Origin: Levilinea saccharolytica
Lineage (GTDB): Bacteria; Chloroflexota; Anaerolineae; Anaerolineales; Anaerolineaceae
Length of the DNA: 64,000 nucleotides
Direction of reading: 5' to 3'
NCBI RefSeq assembly: GCF_001306035.1
Contig: NZ_LGCM01000002.1
Span: 62,001-126,000, forward strand
Part shown: piece after piece, positions 16,025 to 25,108 of the stretch
How the letters are laid out: every line of letters begins with the position of its first letter
Numbering within the stretch: position 1 is the first letter of the stretch
Notes under the pieces: model-generated
Databases searched by the model: none
The model's input: the letters and a program-made list of their open reading frames with translations, nothing else
What the model was told of the DNA's origin: nothing
Program-made: the position numbers and the translations under genes

Positions 16025-17011
16025 ATGAATTACGAGATTATCGCGTCCCTGGGCCCGGCCAGCGCCGCGCCCGAAACCTGGCGGGCGATGACCGCCGCGG
16101 GGGCCAGCAGCTTCCGGCTGAACACTTCCCATCTGGAAGCGGCCCAACTGGACGGCTGGCTGGGAGGGCTGGAAGCCTTCTGCACGCGCGAACAGCCGCA
16201 CATGCGGGTGATCCTGGACCTGCAGGGCAGCAAGTGGCGTTTGGGGGCGTTTACCCCCTTCACCTTGCAGCCGGGGCAGGAGGTGATGCTGTCGCGCGGG
16301 GATGAATGCGCAGAAGGCGGCTGCCTGCCGGTTCCGCACGCGGATTTCTTTGCCGCGGCGGCGCAGTGCGACGGGCGGGTGGCGCTGAACGACGCCCGTA
16401 TCGTGCTGGAAGTGCTGTCGGCGGAAGCGGAATGCGTGCGTGCGCGGGTGCTGGTGGGCGGCGAGATTGTGCCGCGCAAGGGGATCACCCTGGGCGGCGC
16501 CAGCCAGCGGGTGGAACAGCTGGGAGACCGCGACCGGGCGGTGGTGGAACGCACGCGGCACCTGCCCTGGGTGGGGTATGCTGTTTCTTATGTGAAAGAT
16601 GCAGCGGAAATGCGCCGTTACCGGCAGATTTTCGAACCGCAGGCGCAATTAATTGCCAAGCTGGAGCGGCGCTCCGCGGTGGAGGGGGCAACCGAAATTG
16701 CGGGTGCAGCGGACGGGCTGTGGCTGTGCCGCGGCGATTTGGGGGCCGAACTGGGGCTGCGCGGCATGGCCGAGGCCGCCTGGGAATTTGCCCAGGAGGT
16801 GCGCATTTTGCCGGTTCCGGCGGCGCTGGCTGGGCAGGTGTTGGAGCACATGACCGCGCACGCCGAGCCGACCCGCTCTGAAATCACCACCATCTACGCG
16901 GCGCTGGCTCAGGGCTACCGCGGGCTGGTGCTTTCGGATGAGACCGCCGTGGGGGCGCACCCGGTGGAAAGTGTGCGCACAGCAGCTTTGTTCCGGCGGG
17001 AAGCCGAATGA
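16025..17011 (+). CDS. Short pyruvate-kinase-like protein lacking the C-terminal domain
   Basis: A 328-residue protein that keeps the pyruvate kinase A-domain order: ASLGPAS, RLNTSH (31-36), DLQGSKWRLG (65-74), AKLERR with Lys212 and Glu214, CRGDLGAELG with Asp238, PTRSE and SDETAVGAHPVESV (304-317). The K/E/D set that binds phosphoenolpyruvate and Mg is present. It ends right after the ETAVG helix, so the ~120-residue C-terminal allosteric domain of ordinary enzymes (about 470 residues) is missing, and the ATQMLESM strand is replaced by PAALAGQVLEHM. Located in a DeoR-controlled catabolic operon, it may use phosphoenolpyruvate or a related enol compound; true pyruvate kinase activity is uncertain. 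Confidence 0.8.
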   Translation: MNYEIIASLGPASAAPETWRAMTAAGASSFRLNTSHLEAAQLDGWLGGLEAFCTREQPHMRVILDLQGSKWRLGAFTPFTLQPGQEVMLSRGDECAEGGCLPVPHADFFAAAAQCDGRVALNDARIVLEVLSAEAECVRARVLVGGEIVPRKGITLGGASQRVEQLGDRDRAVVERTRHLPWVGYAVSYVKDAAEMRRYRQIFEPQAQLIAKLERRSAVEGATEIAGAADGLWLCRGDLGAELGLRGMAEAAWEFAQEVRILPVPAALAGQVLEHMTAHAEPTRSEITTIYAALAQGYRGLVLSDETAVGAHPVESVRTAALFRREAE

Positions 17012-17021
17012 GACTTAAACC

Positions 17022-17046
17022 AAAAACTGGCGGATCGCCAGTTTTT
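17022..17046. terminator. Bidirectional terminator
   Basis: AAAAACTGGCG (17022-17032), loop GAT, and its exact complement ending TTTTT (17036-17046). It serves the pyruvate-kinase-like operon on the plus strand and the tmRNA gene on the minus strand. Confidence 0.9.
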
Positions 17047-17052
17047 GGGCAG

Positions 17053-17445
17053 TGGAGATGGCGGGAATCGAACCCGCGTCCGAAAGAATCGACCCTCGAA
17101 TATACTACGAGCGTAGTCACTCCGTTAATCTCGCATGCGGCAGGTGGGGTAACAGTCCCCGCCGGTAGCCAGCCACTCGGGCCCGAAAGCCCTGCTTATG
17201 CGCGGATTGCGGCATTCCGCGCGGCACTCTGGCATTGTTTCGCCTGCTCCGCGCCGGTCAGAGCGCGGCAGCGGGCAGACGTGGCCCATCGAGGGGCCAT
17301 GCGCTAGCTCATCGCCTAGGCGGCGAGGGGCATAGCAGCGTAGGAAGTGCGGTTGGCACTTAATGTTTTGTGCTGATTTTACGAGGTCGGCACCTCTCGG
17401 CTCGCAATCCGGGGCCAGCCTCTCCCGTCGAAGCCTGTCATCCCC
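17053..17445 (-). ncRNA. ssrA: Transfer-messenger RNA (tmRNA)
   Basis: About 393 bases before CCA addition. The 5' end GGGGATGACAGGCTTCGAC and the 3' end with the T-arm GGTTCGATTCC and CATCTCCA are the conserved tRNA-like ends; GGGGATG pairs with CATCTCC with one G-U. The CCA is not encoded. In the messenger part the resume codon is GCC at 17357-17355, preceded by TTAAGT, and the tag reads ANRTSYAAMPLAA before TAG at 17318-17316. The hydrophobic LAA end is the expected protease signal. It rescues stalled ribosomes together with SmpB, whose gene is not in this window. Confidence 0.96.
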
Positions 17446-17456
17446 GAGCTACTTGA

Positions 17457-17489
17457 ATTATACCTGATTTTCGGGGGTGAGGGTACAAT
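17457..17489. promoter_or_regulatory. Back-to-back -10 boxes for ssrA and corA
   Basis: On the minus strand TATAAT (17462-17457) lies 12 bases before the tmRNA 5' end. On the plus strand TACAAT (17484-17489) lies about 50 bases before the corA start. Neither has a clear -35 box. Confidence 0.5.
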
Positions 17490-17540
17490 TAGACTTGCGC
17501 GCTTAGGCGGCACATTTTTCAACACTGGGAGGATGTCGGG

Positions 17541-18473
17541 ATGATCACCTTCTTGAAAAGCGCGGAAAATCGCCTGGAAGTGATTGGTGAAGCGATTCAA
17601 AACTGTTGGATTCACGCAGTGGATCCCACGACAGATGAAATTGAGCGGCTGACCGCCCTGGGGGTTCCTCAAGATTTCATCACCTACCCGTTGGACCTGG
17701 ACGAACGCTCCCGTACGGAGCGTGAGGACGATGGAACCACCTTGATCTTGATCCGCATCCCCTTCTACGAAAGCGAAAAAGCGGATGTGCCCTTTGGGAC
17801 GATTCCCTTGGGGATTATTTTGACTGATCAGTTTATCTTGACTGTTTGCCGGCGGCCAAACGATATTTTGCAGGAGTTTACCAGCGGGCGCATCCGCGGC
17901 CTTTCGACGGCCAAGCGCTACCGGTTTGTGCTGCGGCTGCTGCTGCATACGGCCAGTAAGTATTTGCTGGATCTGCGCGAGATCAATAAGACTGTCGATA
18001 TTTTGGAAGACCGTCTGCAGGCTTCCATGCGCAACAAAGAGGTGCTGGATCTGCTCAAGTATCAGAAGAGCCTGGTGTACTTCACCACCGCGCTGCGCGG
18101 CAACCAACTGGTGTTGGAACGCTTGCAGCGCGGGCAGATGTTCCGCATGTACCCGGAAGATGAGGATTTGCTGGAGGACGTCATCACCGAAAACCAGCAG
18201 GCGATCGAAATGGTCAACATCTCCAGCAATATTTTGAGCTCGATGATGGACGCTTTCGCTTCGATTATTTCCAATAATCTGAACGTGGTGATGAAATTCC
18301 TGGCGTCGGTGACGATTGTGCTCAGCATTCCGAACATCATCACCAGTTTTTACGGTATGAACGTGAGTCTGCCGGGGGAGGAATGGCGCTGGATGTATCT
18401 GGCCATTTTGGCGGCCATGGCGGTGACCTCTCTGGTGGTGGTGGCCATTTTTGCCAAGCGCGACTGGTTCTAA
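17541..18473 (+). CDS. corA: CorA-family magnesium/divalent cation channel
   Basis: A 310-residue protein with the CorA plan: a cytoplasmic alpha/beta domain, long helices (about 130-260), and two C-terminal transmembrane helices. The YGMN pore signature occurs in TSFYGMNVSLPGEEW at the end of TM1 and a short basic tail AKRDWF follows TM2. CorA forms pentameric Mg2+ (Co2+, Ni2+) channels in the inner membrane. The N-terminal PTTDEIERLTALGVPQDFI is typical of the shorter CorA-like group. It is a single-gene unit with a terminator at 18501. GGAGG precedes the ATG by about 9 bases. Confidence 0.92.
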   Translation: MITFLKSAENRLEVIGEAIQNCWIHAVDPTTDEIERLTALGVPQDFITYPLDLDERSRTEREDDGTTLILIRIPFYESEKADVPFGTIPLGIILTDQFILTVCRRPNDILQEFTSGRIRGLSTAKRYRFVLRLLLHTASKYLLDLREINKTVDILEDRLQASMRNKEVLDLLKYQKSLVYFTTALRGNQLVLERLQRGQMFRMYPEDEDLLEDVITENQQAIEMVNISSNILSSMMDAFASIISNNLNVVMKFLASVTIVLSIPNIITSFYGMNVSLPGEEWRWMYLAILAAMAVTSLVVVAIFAKRDWF

Positions 18474-18500
18474 GATGTCTTATATGCTCTGTGAATGCAG

Positions 18501-18533
18501 CAGCCTGGTGAATGCTCGCCGGGCTGTTGTTAT
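18501..18533 (+). terminator. Intrinsic terminator after corA
   Basis: CAGCCTGG (18501-18508) pairs with CCGGGCTG (18519-18526) with one G-U, followed by TTGTTATTA. Confidence 0.65.
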
Positions 18534-18544
18534 TATACAAAGAT

Positions 18545-18573
18545 TTTACGCGGGGCTTCCAGGGGGGTACAAT
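18545..18573 (+). promoter_or_regulatory. Promoter of the ABC/FtsX/AttH operon
   Basis: TTTACG (18545-18550) and TACAAT (18568-18573) with 17-base spacing; the ATG lies 33 bases further on. Confidence 0.6.
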
Positions 18574-18605
18574 TGGACAAAAGTACTGCGAATTGGGAGC
18601 GCCGG

Positions 18606-19282
<677 letters not shown>

Positions 19283-19286
<4 letters not shown>

Positions 19287-21853
19287 GGCCGAAGGTGTGG
19301 ATGCCGGCGGGCTTGTGGCTGGTGGGCTGGCGCTATCTGGCGCGGCACCGCTGGCAGAGCCTTTTGATGGTGCTGGGGATCGCCTTGGGCGTGGCGGTGA
19401 TGGTGGCGATTGACCTGGCCAACGCCAGTGCCAGCCGTGCGTTTGAACTGAGCACGGAGGCCGTGGTGGGGCGGGCCACGCACCAGATCCGCGGTGGGCC
19501 GGAGGGGATGGACGAGGAGATTTATGTGCGGCTGCGGCGGGCCGGGCTGGGCATTCCTCTGGCGCCGGTGGTATCCGAGACGGTGTTTTCAGAGACGCTG
19601 GGGAACCGGCCTTTGCAGCTTTTAGGGGTGGATGCCTTCGCTGAAGCCCCCTTCCGCAGCTATGTCAGCGCGGGCGGGGCGCTGCCTGTGGAGTCCTTGA
19701 GCACCTTTTTCCTTCAGCCGCGCACGGTGCTGCTGCTGGGCGAAACCGCGGAACGCTACGGCCTGGGGGTGGGCGACCGCTTCCGTGTGGAAGTGGCTGG
19801 GCGGCAAACCGAGATGGTCATCGCGGGGCTGCTGGACCCGCCGGATGCACTGACACGCCGGGCGCTGGACGGCGTGCTGCTGGCGGATATCGCCACGGCG
19901 CAGGAGGTGACTGGGCGCCTGGGACGCCTGGACAGCATTGATCTGATCGTGACGGAGGGGCAGACAGCGGTGCTGATGCAGGCGGCGGGCATGCTCCCTG
20001 CCGGGACGCGCCTGGGGCCGGTGGCTGAGCGCAGTCAGGCAGTGGAGCAGATGACGGCGGCGTTTCAGCTGAACCTTTCGGCTTTGAGCCTGCTGGCGTT
20101 GGTGGTGGGTCTGTTCCTGATCTACAATACGATGACGTTTTCGGTGGTGCAGCGCCGTGAGCTGTTCGGCACGCTGCGCTGTTTGGGCACCACGCGGCGC
20201 GAGGTGTTCTGGATGGTGCTCTCGGAGGGGGTGACGGTGGGCGTGCTGGGGGCCGCGCTGGGCATGCTGCTGGGGGTGTGGATGGGGCGGCAGACGGTGG
20301 GGATGGTGACGCAGACCATCAACGACCTGTATTTTGCCACCACCGTGCGCGAGGTGGGGGTTCCCGCGGCCAGCCTGGTGAAAGGCGGGGTGGTGGGGGT
20401 TTTGGCCACCACGGCGGCGGCGCTTTTGCCCGCCTGGGAGGCGGCCAGCGTGGCCCCGCGGCTGGCGCTGTCGCGCTCCGGATTGGAATCCAAGGCGCGC
20501 CGGGCGGTGGTGTGGACGGCGCTGGCCGGGATCGGGGCCATGCTTTTGGGGGTGGCGGCCTTTCAACTGCCGGGGAACGGCATTCTGACCGGTTTCGGCG
20601 GGCTGACGGCTGTGCTGGTGGGGTTTGCCCTGCTGGCGGCCATCAGCCTGGTGGGGCTGATGCGCGGCGCGGCCCCGCTTTTGGGGCGGCTTTCCGGCTT
20701 TTTGGGGCAGATGGCCCCGCGCAACCTGGTGAACGCCCTCAGCCGTACTTCGGTGGCGGTGGCTGCTTTGATGGTGGCGGTGGCGGTGACGATTGGCATG
20801 ACCCTGATGATCGATTCCTTCCGCCACACGGTGCAGGTCTGGCTGGCCAGCACCCTGATGGGGGATGTGTATGTGTCGGTTCCCAGCACCACCGGCACCA
20901 CGCCGATGACGGCGCTGGACCCGCAGGTGGTGGAGACGGCGCGGAGCTGGCCGGGGGTGGAACGCATGTATGTGACCCGCTCGACGATTTTGGATGGGGA
21001 ACAGGGGAATGTGCACGTTTCGGCGATGGACAATCCCGGCATTGAAAACGAGCGCTACTATCAGGCGCTGTTTGTGCCGCGCGGGCAGCTTTGGTCGGCC
21101 ATGCAGGCCGGGTCGGTGGCCGTTTCGGAGCCGCTGGCGCGCCGCCTGGGCCTGATGGAAGCGGGCGCGGTGCTGCGCCTAAACACCCGCCAGGGCTGGG
21201 CGGCGTTTCCGGTGGCGGCGGTGTTTTATGACTACGCTAGCAGCGAGGGCAGCCTGCTCATGTCGCGGGGGGTGTATCAACGTTACTGGGCGGATGAGAG
21301 CGTGACGGCTCTGGATTTGCGCCTGGGGGCGGGGGTGGAGGCCGACGGATGGGCGCGCGAGCTGCAAAGCGCGCTGGGCGGCCAGCAGCGCCTGTTGGTG
21401 CGCTCCAACCAGACCCTGCGCGCGGATGTGCTGGCGGTGTTTGACCGCACCTTTGCCATCACCCTGGCGCTGCGGCTCTTGGCCACGGTGGTGGCCTTTA
21501 TCGGCGTGCTCAACACCCTGCTGCTGCTGCAATTTGAAAAACAGCGCGAGGTAGGCATTTTGCGGGCCTTGGGGCTGAGCGGCGGCCAGCTGTGGAAGCT
21601 GGTGATGCTGGAAACGGGGCTGATGGGCATGACTGCCGGTCTGCTGGCCATGCCCACGGGCTATGCGCTGGCCCTGGTGCTGGTGTATGTGATCAACCAA
21701 CGTTCCTTTGGCTGGACGCTGCAATTGGATATTCGCCCGGAGGCGTTTTTAACGGCTTTCGGCTGGGCGCTGTTGGCCGCGCTGCTGGCGGGGATTCTTC
21801 CGGCGTACCGCCTGGGGCGCATGCCTGCGGCTGAGGTGATCCGCTATGAATGA
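19283..21853 (+). CDS. FtsX/MacB-like ABC permease
   Basis: An 856-residue inner-membrane protein with the duplicated FtsX layout. An N-terminal transmembrane helix (about 22-45) is followed by a large periplasmic domain (about 50-250), three helices with FSVVQRRELFGTLRCLGTTRREVF (about 255-400), a central pair of helices, a second periplasmic domain, and the last three helices with the coupling-type sequence FEKQREVGILRALGLSGGQLWKL. The end, PAYRLGRMPAAEVIRYE, is the family's usual C-terminus. These proteins move lipoproteins or hydrophobic substrates to the outside or act as mechanical switches. The partner ATPase is the preceding overlapping gene; the next gene encodes a secreted lipocalin-like protein. 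Confidence 0.92.
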
Positions 21854-21862
21854 GGTCAGACG

Positions 21863-23011
21863 ATGAGACGATGGTGGCTGCTGGTGATGATTGTGGCGGT
21901 GTTGGGGGTGTGGCTGGGGCTGCGGCCGCGGACTGTGCAGACGGCGCAGGGCGGGCTGGTGGGGCTGCCCGCCAACCCGGCGGGCTTTGCGCAGGCGGAG
22001 CCGGGGCGCACCTTCACCTTTCCTCGTGATCACGGCCCGCACCCGGAGTTCCAGACGGAGTGGTGGTATTACACCGGCAATCTGAAAACCGAGGACGGGC
22101 GCGAATTTGGCTACCAATTGACCTTCTTCCGGCGCGGGCTGGCAGCCCTGACAGAGATTCCGGAGCGTGCCTCGGCCTGGGCGGACGGGCAGGTGTACAT
22201 GGCCCATCTGGCGCTGAGCGACGTGGGCGCGGGCGGCTTTTCGGCTTTTGAGCGCTTTTCGCGCGGGGGGGCGGGGTTAGCGGGGGCGCAAGGTGAGCCG
22301 GGTTTCGCCGTGTGGCTGGAGGATTGGCGCGTGGAACAGGTGGGCGAGGGGCGCTACAACATGAACGCGCGGGCGGGTGAGGTGAGCCTGGCACTGACGC
22401 TGGAGGACAGCCAGGGGCCGGTTTTGCAGGGGGAGGAGGGCTTTTCCCGCAAGGGGCACGGCCAGGGCAACGCCTCGTATTACATCAGCCAGACGCGCCT
22501 GCGCACCGCGGGCACGGTGGGTGTGGGCGGGGAGACTTTTGCGGTGATGGGGGAAAGCTGGATGGATCACGAGTTTTCCACCAGCGCGCTGGGTGAAGGG
22601 CAGGTGGGTTGGGACTGGTTCGCCCTTCAGCTTTCGGACGGGAGCGAATTGATGCTCTTCAGCCTGCGGCACGCCGACGACCCGCAGAAGACAGTCTACA
22701 GCGGCACGCTGATCCGCCCGGACGGCAGTACGCGGGTTTTGGGGCGGGAAGATTTTTCGTTGGAGGCAACGGACACCTGGCGCAGCCCGCACAGCGGGGC
22801 GGAATACCCATCGGGGTGGGTGGTGCGGCTGCCGGAGGAGGGCGTTGAGCTGCGCATTGAACCGAAGATAGCGGATCAGGAGCTGCGCCTGTCCTTTGTG
22901 TATTGGGAAGGGGCGGTGCGGGTGAGCGGCAGCCGATACGGTCAGCCGCTGAGCGGGCAGGGGTATGTGGAATTGACCGGCTACGCCAGCAGCATGCAGG
23001 GGCAGTTTTAG
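21863..23011 (+). CDS. Exported lipocalin-like AttH/CrtC-family protein
   Basis: A 382-residue protein with an N-terminal membrane anchor or signal (about 4-20). The conserved family opening is 'FPRDHGPHPEFQTEWWYYTGNL', followed by GYQLTFFRRG; later come ASYYISQTRLRTAGTV and ESWMDHEFSTSAL, where the HEF segment is a conserved family block. These are features of AttH / carotenoid 1,2-hydratase-like proteins, which have a double lipocalin fold. AttH genes usually lie with a MacB-like ATPase and FtsX permease, as here, so the three probably form one export or envelope-lipid machine. A carotenoid hydratase role is possible but no carotenoid genes are near. Confidence 0.85.
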   Translation: MRRWWLLVMIVAVLGVWLGLRPRTVQTAQGGLVGLPANPAGFAQAEPGRTFTFPRDHGPHPEFQTEWWYYTGNLKTEDGREFGYQLTFFRRGLAALTEIPERASAWADGQVYMAHLALSDVGAGGFSAFERFSRGGAGLAGAQGEPGFAVWLEDWRVEQVGEGRYNMNARAGEVSLALTLEDSQGPVLQGEEGFSRKGHGQGNASYYISQTRLRTAGTVGVGGETFAVMGESWMDHEFSTSALGEGQVGWDWFALQLSDGSELMLFSLRHADDPQKTVYSGTLIRPDGSTRVLGREDFSLEATDTWRSPHSGAEYPSGWVVRLPEEGVELRIEPKIADQELRLSFVYWEGAVRVSGSRYGQPLSGQGYVELTGYASSMQGQF

Positions 23012-23075
23012 ACCGGAGGGATGCCCTCTGGACTCATTTTTGGGCCGTGAGTATGGGGATTTTGAGGTAATTCTG

Positions 23076-23195
23076 TATACTGATGCGTAAGGCGACTCGG
23101 TCTTATCCCGAACAGCACTAAGGGCAATATGAACCTATGGGTTCGACGCAACATCACGATGTTCGCTAAGTGCAAGTGTTTACAAGGAGACTAAA
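23076..23195 (+). promoter_or_regulatory. Promoter and structured leader of the DUF1801 gene
   Basis: TATACT (23076-23081) is a possible -10 without a clear -35. The leader of about 105 bases contains two perfect inverted repeats, GAACCTATGGGTTC (23131-23144) and AACATCACGATGTT (23150-23163), before AAGGAG and the ATG. No known riboswitch is recognised. Confidence 0.4.
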
Positions 23196-23615
23196 ATGGC
23201 TGAGAACAAGACCAAACCGACTTCGGCATCTGTGGACGATTTCATCGCCAATATTGAGAACTCCCGCCGTCGTACCGATGCGTTGGCTGCGCTGAAGATC
23301 TATCAAGAGATCACTGGGCTACCTCCCGTTATGTGGGGACCTTCCATTATCGGTTTTGGATCGCTTCACTATGTGTATGAGACCGGGCGCGAGGGAGATA
23401 TGCCGGCAGCCGCTTTTTCGCCGCGCATAGCTTCCCTGACTTTCTATGTCGGCGACCAATTCGAAGGTGCCGAGAAGCTCTACGCTTTACTCGGCAAATT
23501 TAAGAAATCTGTTGCCTGTCTATATATCAATAAATTAGAGGATGTAAATCTTAATGTCCTGACTGAAATCATCGCCAGGGATTACCGCGCGAATTCACCA
23601 CAGAAATCGGATTAA
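23196..23615 (+). CDS. DUF1801 family protein (YdhG-like)
   Basis: A 139-residue protein. The stretch MWGPSIIGFGSLHYVYETGREGDMPAAAFSPR followed by SLTFYV is the hallmark of DUF1801, here in a form whose usual position is after a helical 'RRRTDALALLKIYQEITG' segment, as in this protein. The family has a small alpha plus beta fold of unknown function. Preceded by AAGGAG six bases before ATG. Codon use is more AT-rich than in the neighbours (for example CTATATATCAATAAATTAGAG), and the gene stands alone between a structured leader and a tRNA gene, which would fit recent acquisition; this is only suggestive. Confidence 0.85.
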   Translation: MAENKTKPTSASVDDFIANIENSRRRTDALAALKIYQEITGLPPVMWGPSIIGFGSLHYVYETGREGDMPAAAFSPRIASLTFYVGDQFEGAEKLYALLGKFKKSVACLYINKLEDVNLNVLTEIIARDYRANSPQKSD

Positions 23616-23757
23616 TGGATAACCGTCAAGAGATAAAGTTAGCGCCAGCATATCCAACAGCTCTTTAGAGCGCATGCGAATAATCCCTCCTCATGGGGAG
23701 CCTTTGGCCGCCCTGCTGCATGGCTGGTAATTTGGAGTGGTTTTAGAAGTGGGGGTG

Positions 23758-23831
23758 TGGGCGGAACAGGACTCGAACCTGCGACCCCATCCTTGTAAGG
23801 GATGTGCTCTAACCAACTGAGCTATCCGCCC
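23758..23831 (-). tRNA. tRNA-Val (anticodon UAC)
   Basis: A 74-base cloverleaf on the minus strand. Acceptor GGGCGGA pairs with TCCGCCC, D-arm TAGCTCAGTTGGTTAGAGCA, anticodon stem CATCC/GGATG around CTTACAA (anticodon TAC), T-arm GGTTCGAGTCC. Discriminator A; CCA is not encoded. TATAAT at 23847-23842 lies just upstream. Confidence 0.96.
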
Positions 23832-23841
23832 AACGGGGCTT

Positions 23842-23875
23842 ATTATACCCCGGAAAACGGCAAACATGCTACACT
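23842..23875. promoter_or_regulatory. Divergent -10 boxes for tRNA-Val and the FAH gene
   Basis: Minus strand TATAAT (23847-23842) for the tRNA; plus strand TACACT (23870-23875) for the gene starting at 23922. The -35 boxes are not clear. Confidence 0.45.
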
Positions 23876-23921
23876 AAATCCGGGAAAGATCAAGCCACAT
23901 CTCAGGTTGGGGAGGACGATC

Positions 23922-24695
23922 ATGCGTTTTATCCGTTATCAGCGCGGCGGTGAAGCCCCGCGTTTTGGCTGGGCCTTTGAGGATCATGTCGGCCCCATCG
24001 AGGGGTCGCCGTTGGGCGATTACCGCCGCCTGGAAGCCGATATCCCCATCGAAACGGTGAAGCTGCTGGCGCCGGTGCAGCCGGGGAAAATTCTGGCGGT
24101 GGGGCGCAACTATGTGGAACACGCCCGCGAACACGGGGCCGAGGTTCCGGAACTGCCCCTGATTTTCCTCAAGCCGCCCTCCAGCCTGTTGGACCCGGGC
24201 GGGACGATTGAACTGCCCCCGCAGAGCAAGCAGGTGGAGCATGAGGCTGAGCTGGCGGTGGTGATTGGGCGGCGCGGGCGCTGGATTTCGGCGGAGGATT
24301 CCGCGGCCTATATTCTGGGGTACACCATCGCCAATGACGTGACCGCCCGCGATTTGCAGCGCAAAGATGGGCAGTGGACGCGCGCCAAAGGTTTTGACAC
24401 CTTTTGCCCGCTGGGACCGTGGATTGAGACGGAGGTGGACATCGCCGATGTGCTGATCACCTGCCGGGTGAACGGCGAGATGCGGCAGATGGCCTCTTCA
24501 CGCGAGATGGTTTTCTCGGTGCCGCAATTGATTGCCTTTGCCTCATCGGTGATGACCCTGGAACCCGGAGATATTCTGCTGACTGGCACACCAGCGGGGG
24601 TGGGGCCGCTGGCGGACGGTGACCGGGTGGAGGTGGAAATTGAGGGCATCGGCATCCTGGTTAACGGGGTGCGCAGCGCGCTGCCGCGTTTTTAG
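23922..24695 (+). CDS. Fumarylacetoacetate hydrolase (FAH) family protein
   Basis: A 257-residue enzyme of the FAH C-terminal-domain type. The conserved opening KILAVGRNYVEHAREHG is followed by PLIFLKPPSSLL, EHEAELAVVIG with the metal-binding Glu pair, YTIANDVTARDLQ with a metal-binding Asp, KGFDTFCPLGPW and GDILLTGTPAGVGPL. Family members hydrolyse or decarboxylate 2-keto acids (acylpyruvases, oxaloacetate decarboxylases, 2-hydroxyhepta-2,4-diene-1,7-dioate isomerases), using Mg or Mn. The precise substrate is open. The start at 23922 has GGGAGG eight bases upstream. It is a single-gene unit. Confidence 0.9.
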   Translation: MRFIRYQRGGEAPRFGWAFEDHVGPIEGSPLGDYRRLEADIPIETVKLLAPVQPGKILAVGRNYVEHAREHGAEVPELPLIFLKPPSSLLDPGGTIELPPQSKQVEHEAELAVVIGRRGRWISAEDSAAYILGYTIANDVTARDLQRKDGQWTRAKGFDTFCPLGPWIETEVDIADVLITCRVNGEMRQMASSREMVFSVPQLIAFASSVMTLEPGDILLTGTPAGVGPLADGDRVEVEIEGIGILVNGVRSALPRF

Positions 24696-24802
24696 CGAGA
24701 TCAAAGGGCTGCGATTACAAGATAGTTAGTATTTGGTGTTAAACCGCTCGAAACATGAATAGTTATTAGACAATTCTTGCCTTTAAAACAAGTGGACGGC
24801 TC

Positions 24803-24831
24803 TTGACAAGGCGGTTGAATTTCTCTATACT
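24803..24831 (+). promoter_or_regulatory. Strong consensus promoter with no coding gene behind it
   Basis: A perfect TTGACA (24803-24808), 17 bases, then TATACT (24826-24831), one of the best promoters in the window. The first open frame of any length starts 280 bases downstream, past a terminator. Confidence 0.8.
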
Positions 24832-24837
24832 GAATAC

Positions 24838-24969
24838 AGTACTTTGATAAGGATAAACGACAGGAAGCGTTGAACTTTGCATCTGAATTGGTCGCTTGGC
24901 GCGGTGGATGCGTCGGGTGCAAAGGGAGCTGAATAGCGAAACCGGCCTTTGTGTGTGGTCGGTTTTTTT
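24838..24969 (+). ncRNA. Candidate small RNA or terminating leader, about 130 nt, not recognised
   Basis: Bounded by the consensus promoter at 24803-24831 and an intrinsic terminator (AAACCGGCC 24939-24947 with GGTCGGTTT, then a T-run to 24969). The central part can form a 12-bp helix: CTTTGCATCTGA (24875-24886) with TCGGGTGCAAAG (24913-24924), including two G-U pairs, closing a 26-base loop. Short hairpins AACG/CGTT (around 24855-24872) and AGCT-GAAT-AGC (around 24927) flank it. There is no open frame with a start and ribosome site. I do not recognise a known riboswitch, 6S or SRP RNA. The response-regulator gene lies 140 bases after the terminator, so it could be an independent sRNA or a leader that attenuates that gene. 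The other bases of the 24696-25108 gap show only a possible weak promoter, TTGAGT/TATAAA near 25003-25029. Confidence 0.6.
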
Positions 24970-25108
24970 ATTGATAGCGCAAGGAGCTTCAGGGTAGGGG
25001 GTTGAGTGGAAGGGTTCTAACATATAAACGCAGGCTGAGCATTTGCTTTTGGTTTGATGCAGGTTAGACCTTCTTTTTACTCCAGCATGATGATGCGAGG
25101 AGGTATGG

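Noticed and set aside
19622-21016. A 464-codon minus-strand open frame
   Set aside because: It is the complement of the FtsX-like permease and is dominated by His, Arg, Gln and Pro.
23758-23831. Integration site for a mobile element at tRNA-Val
   Set aside because: No integrase, no duplicated tRNA end and no phage-like genes were seen near it.
24838-24969. Known riboswitch (c-di-GMP, SAM, fluoride, manganese, c-di-AMP types) or 6S/SRP RNA
   Set aside because: The conserved core bases of these classes are not found in the right order, so only an unrecognised RNA is claimed.
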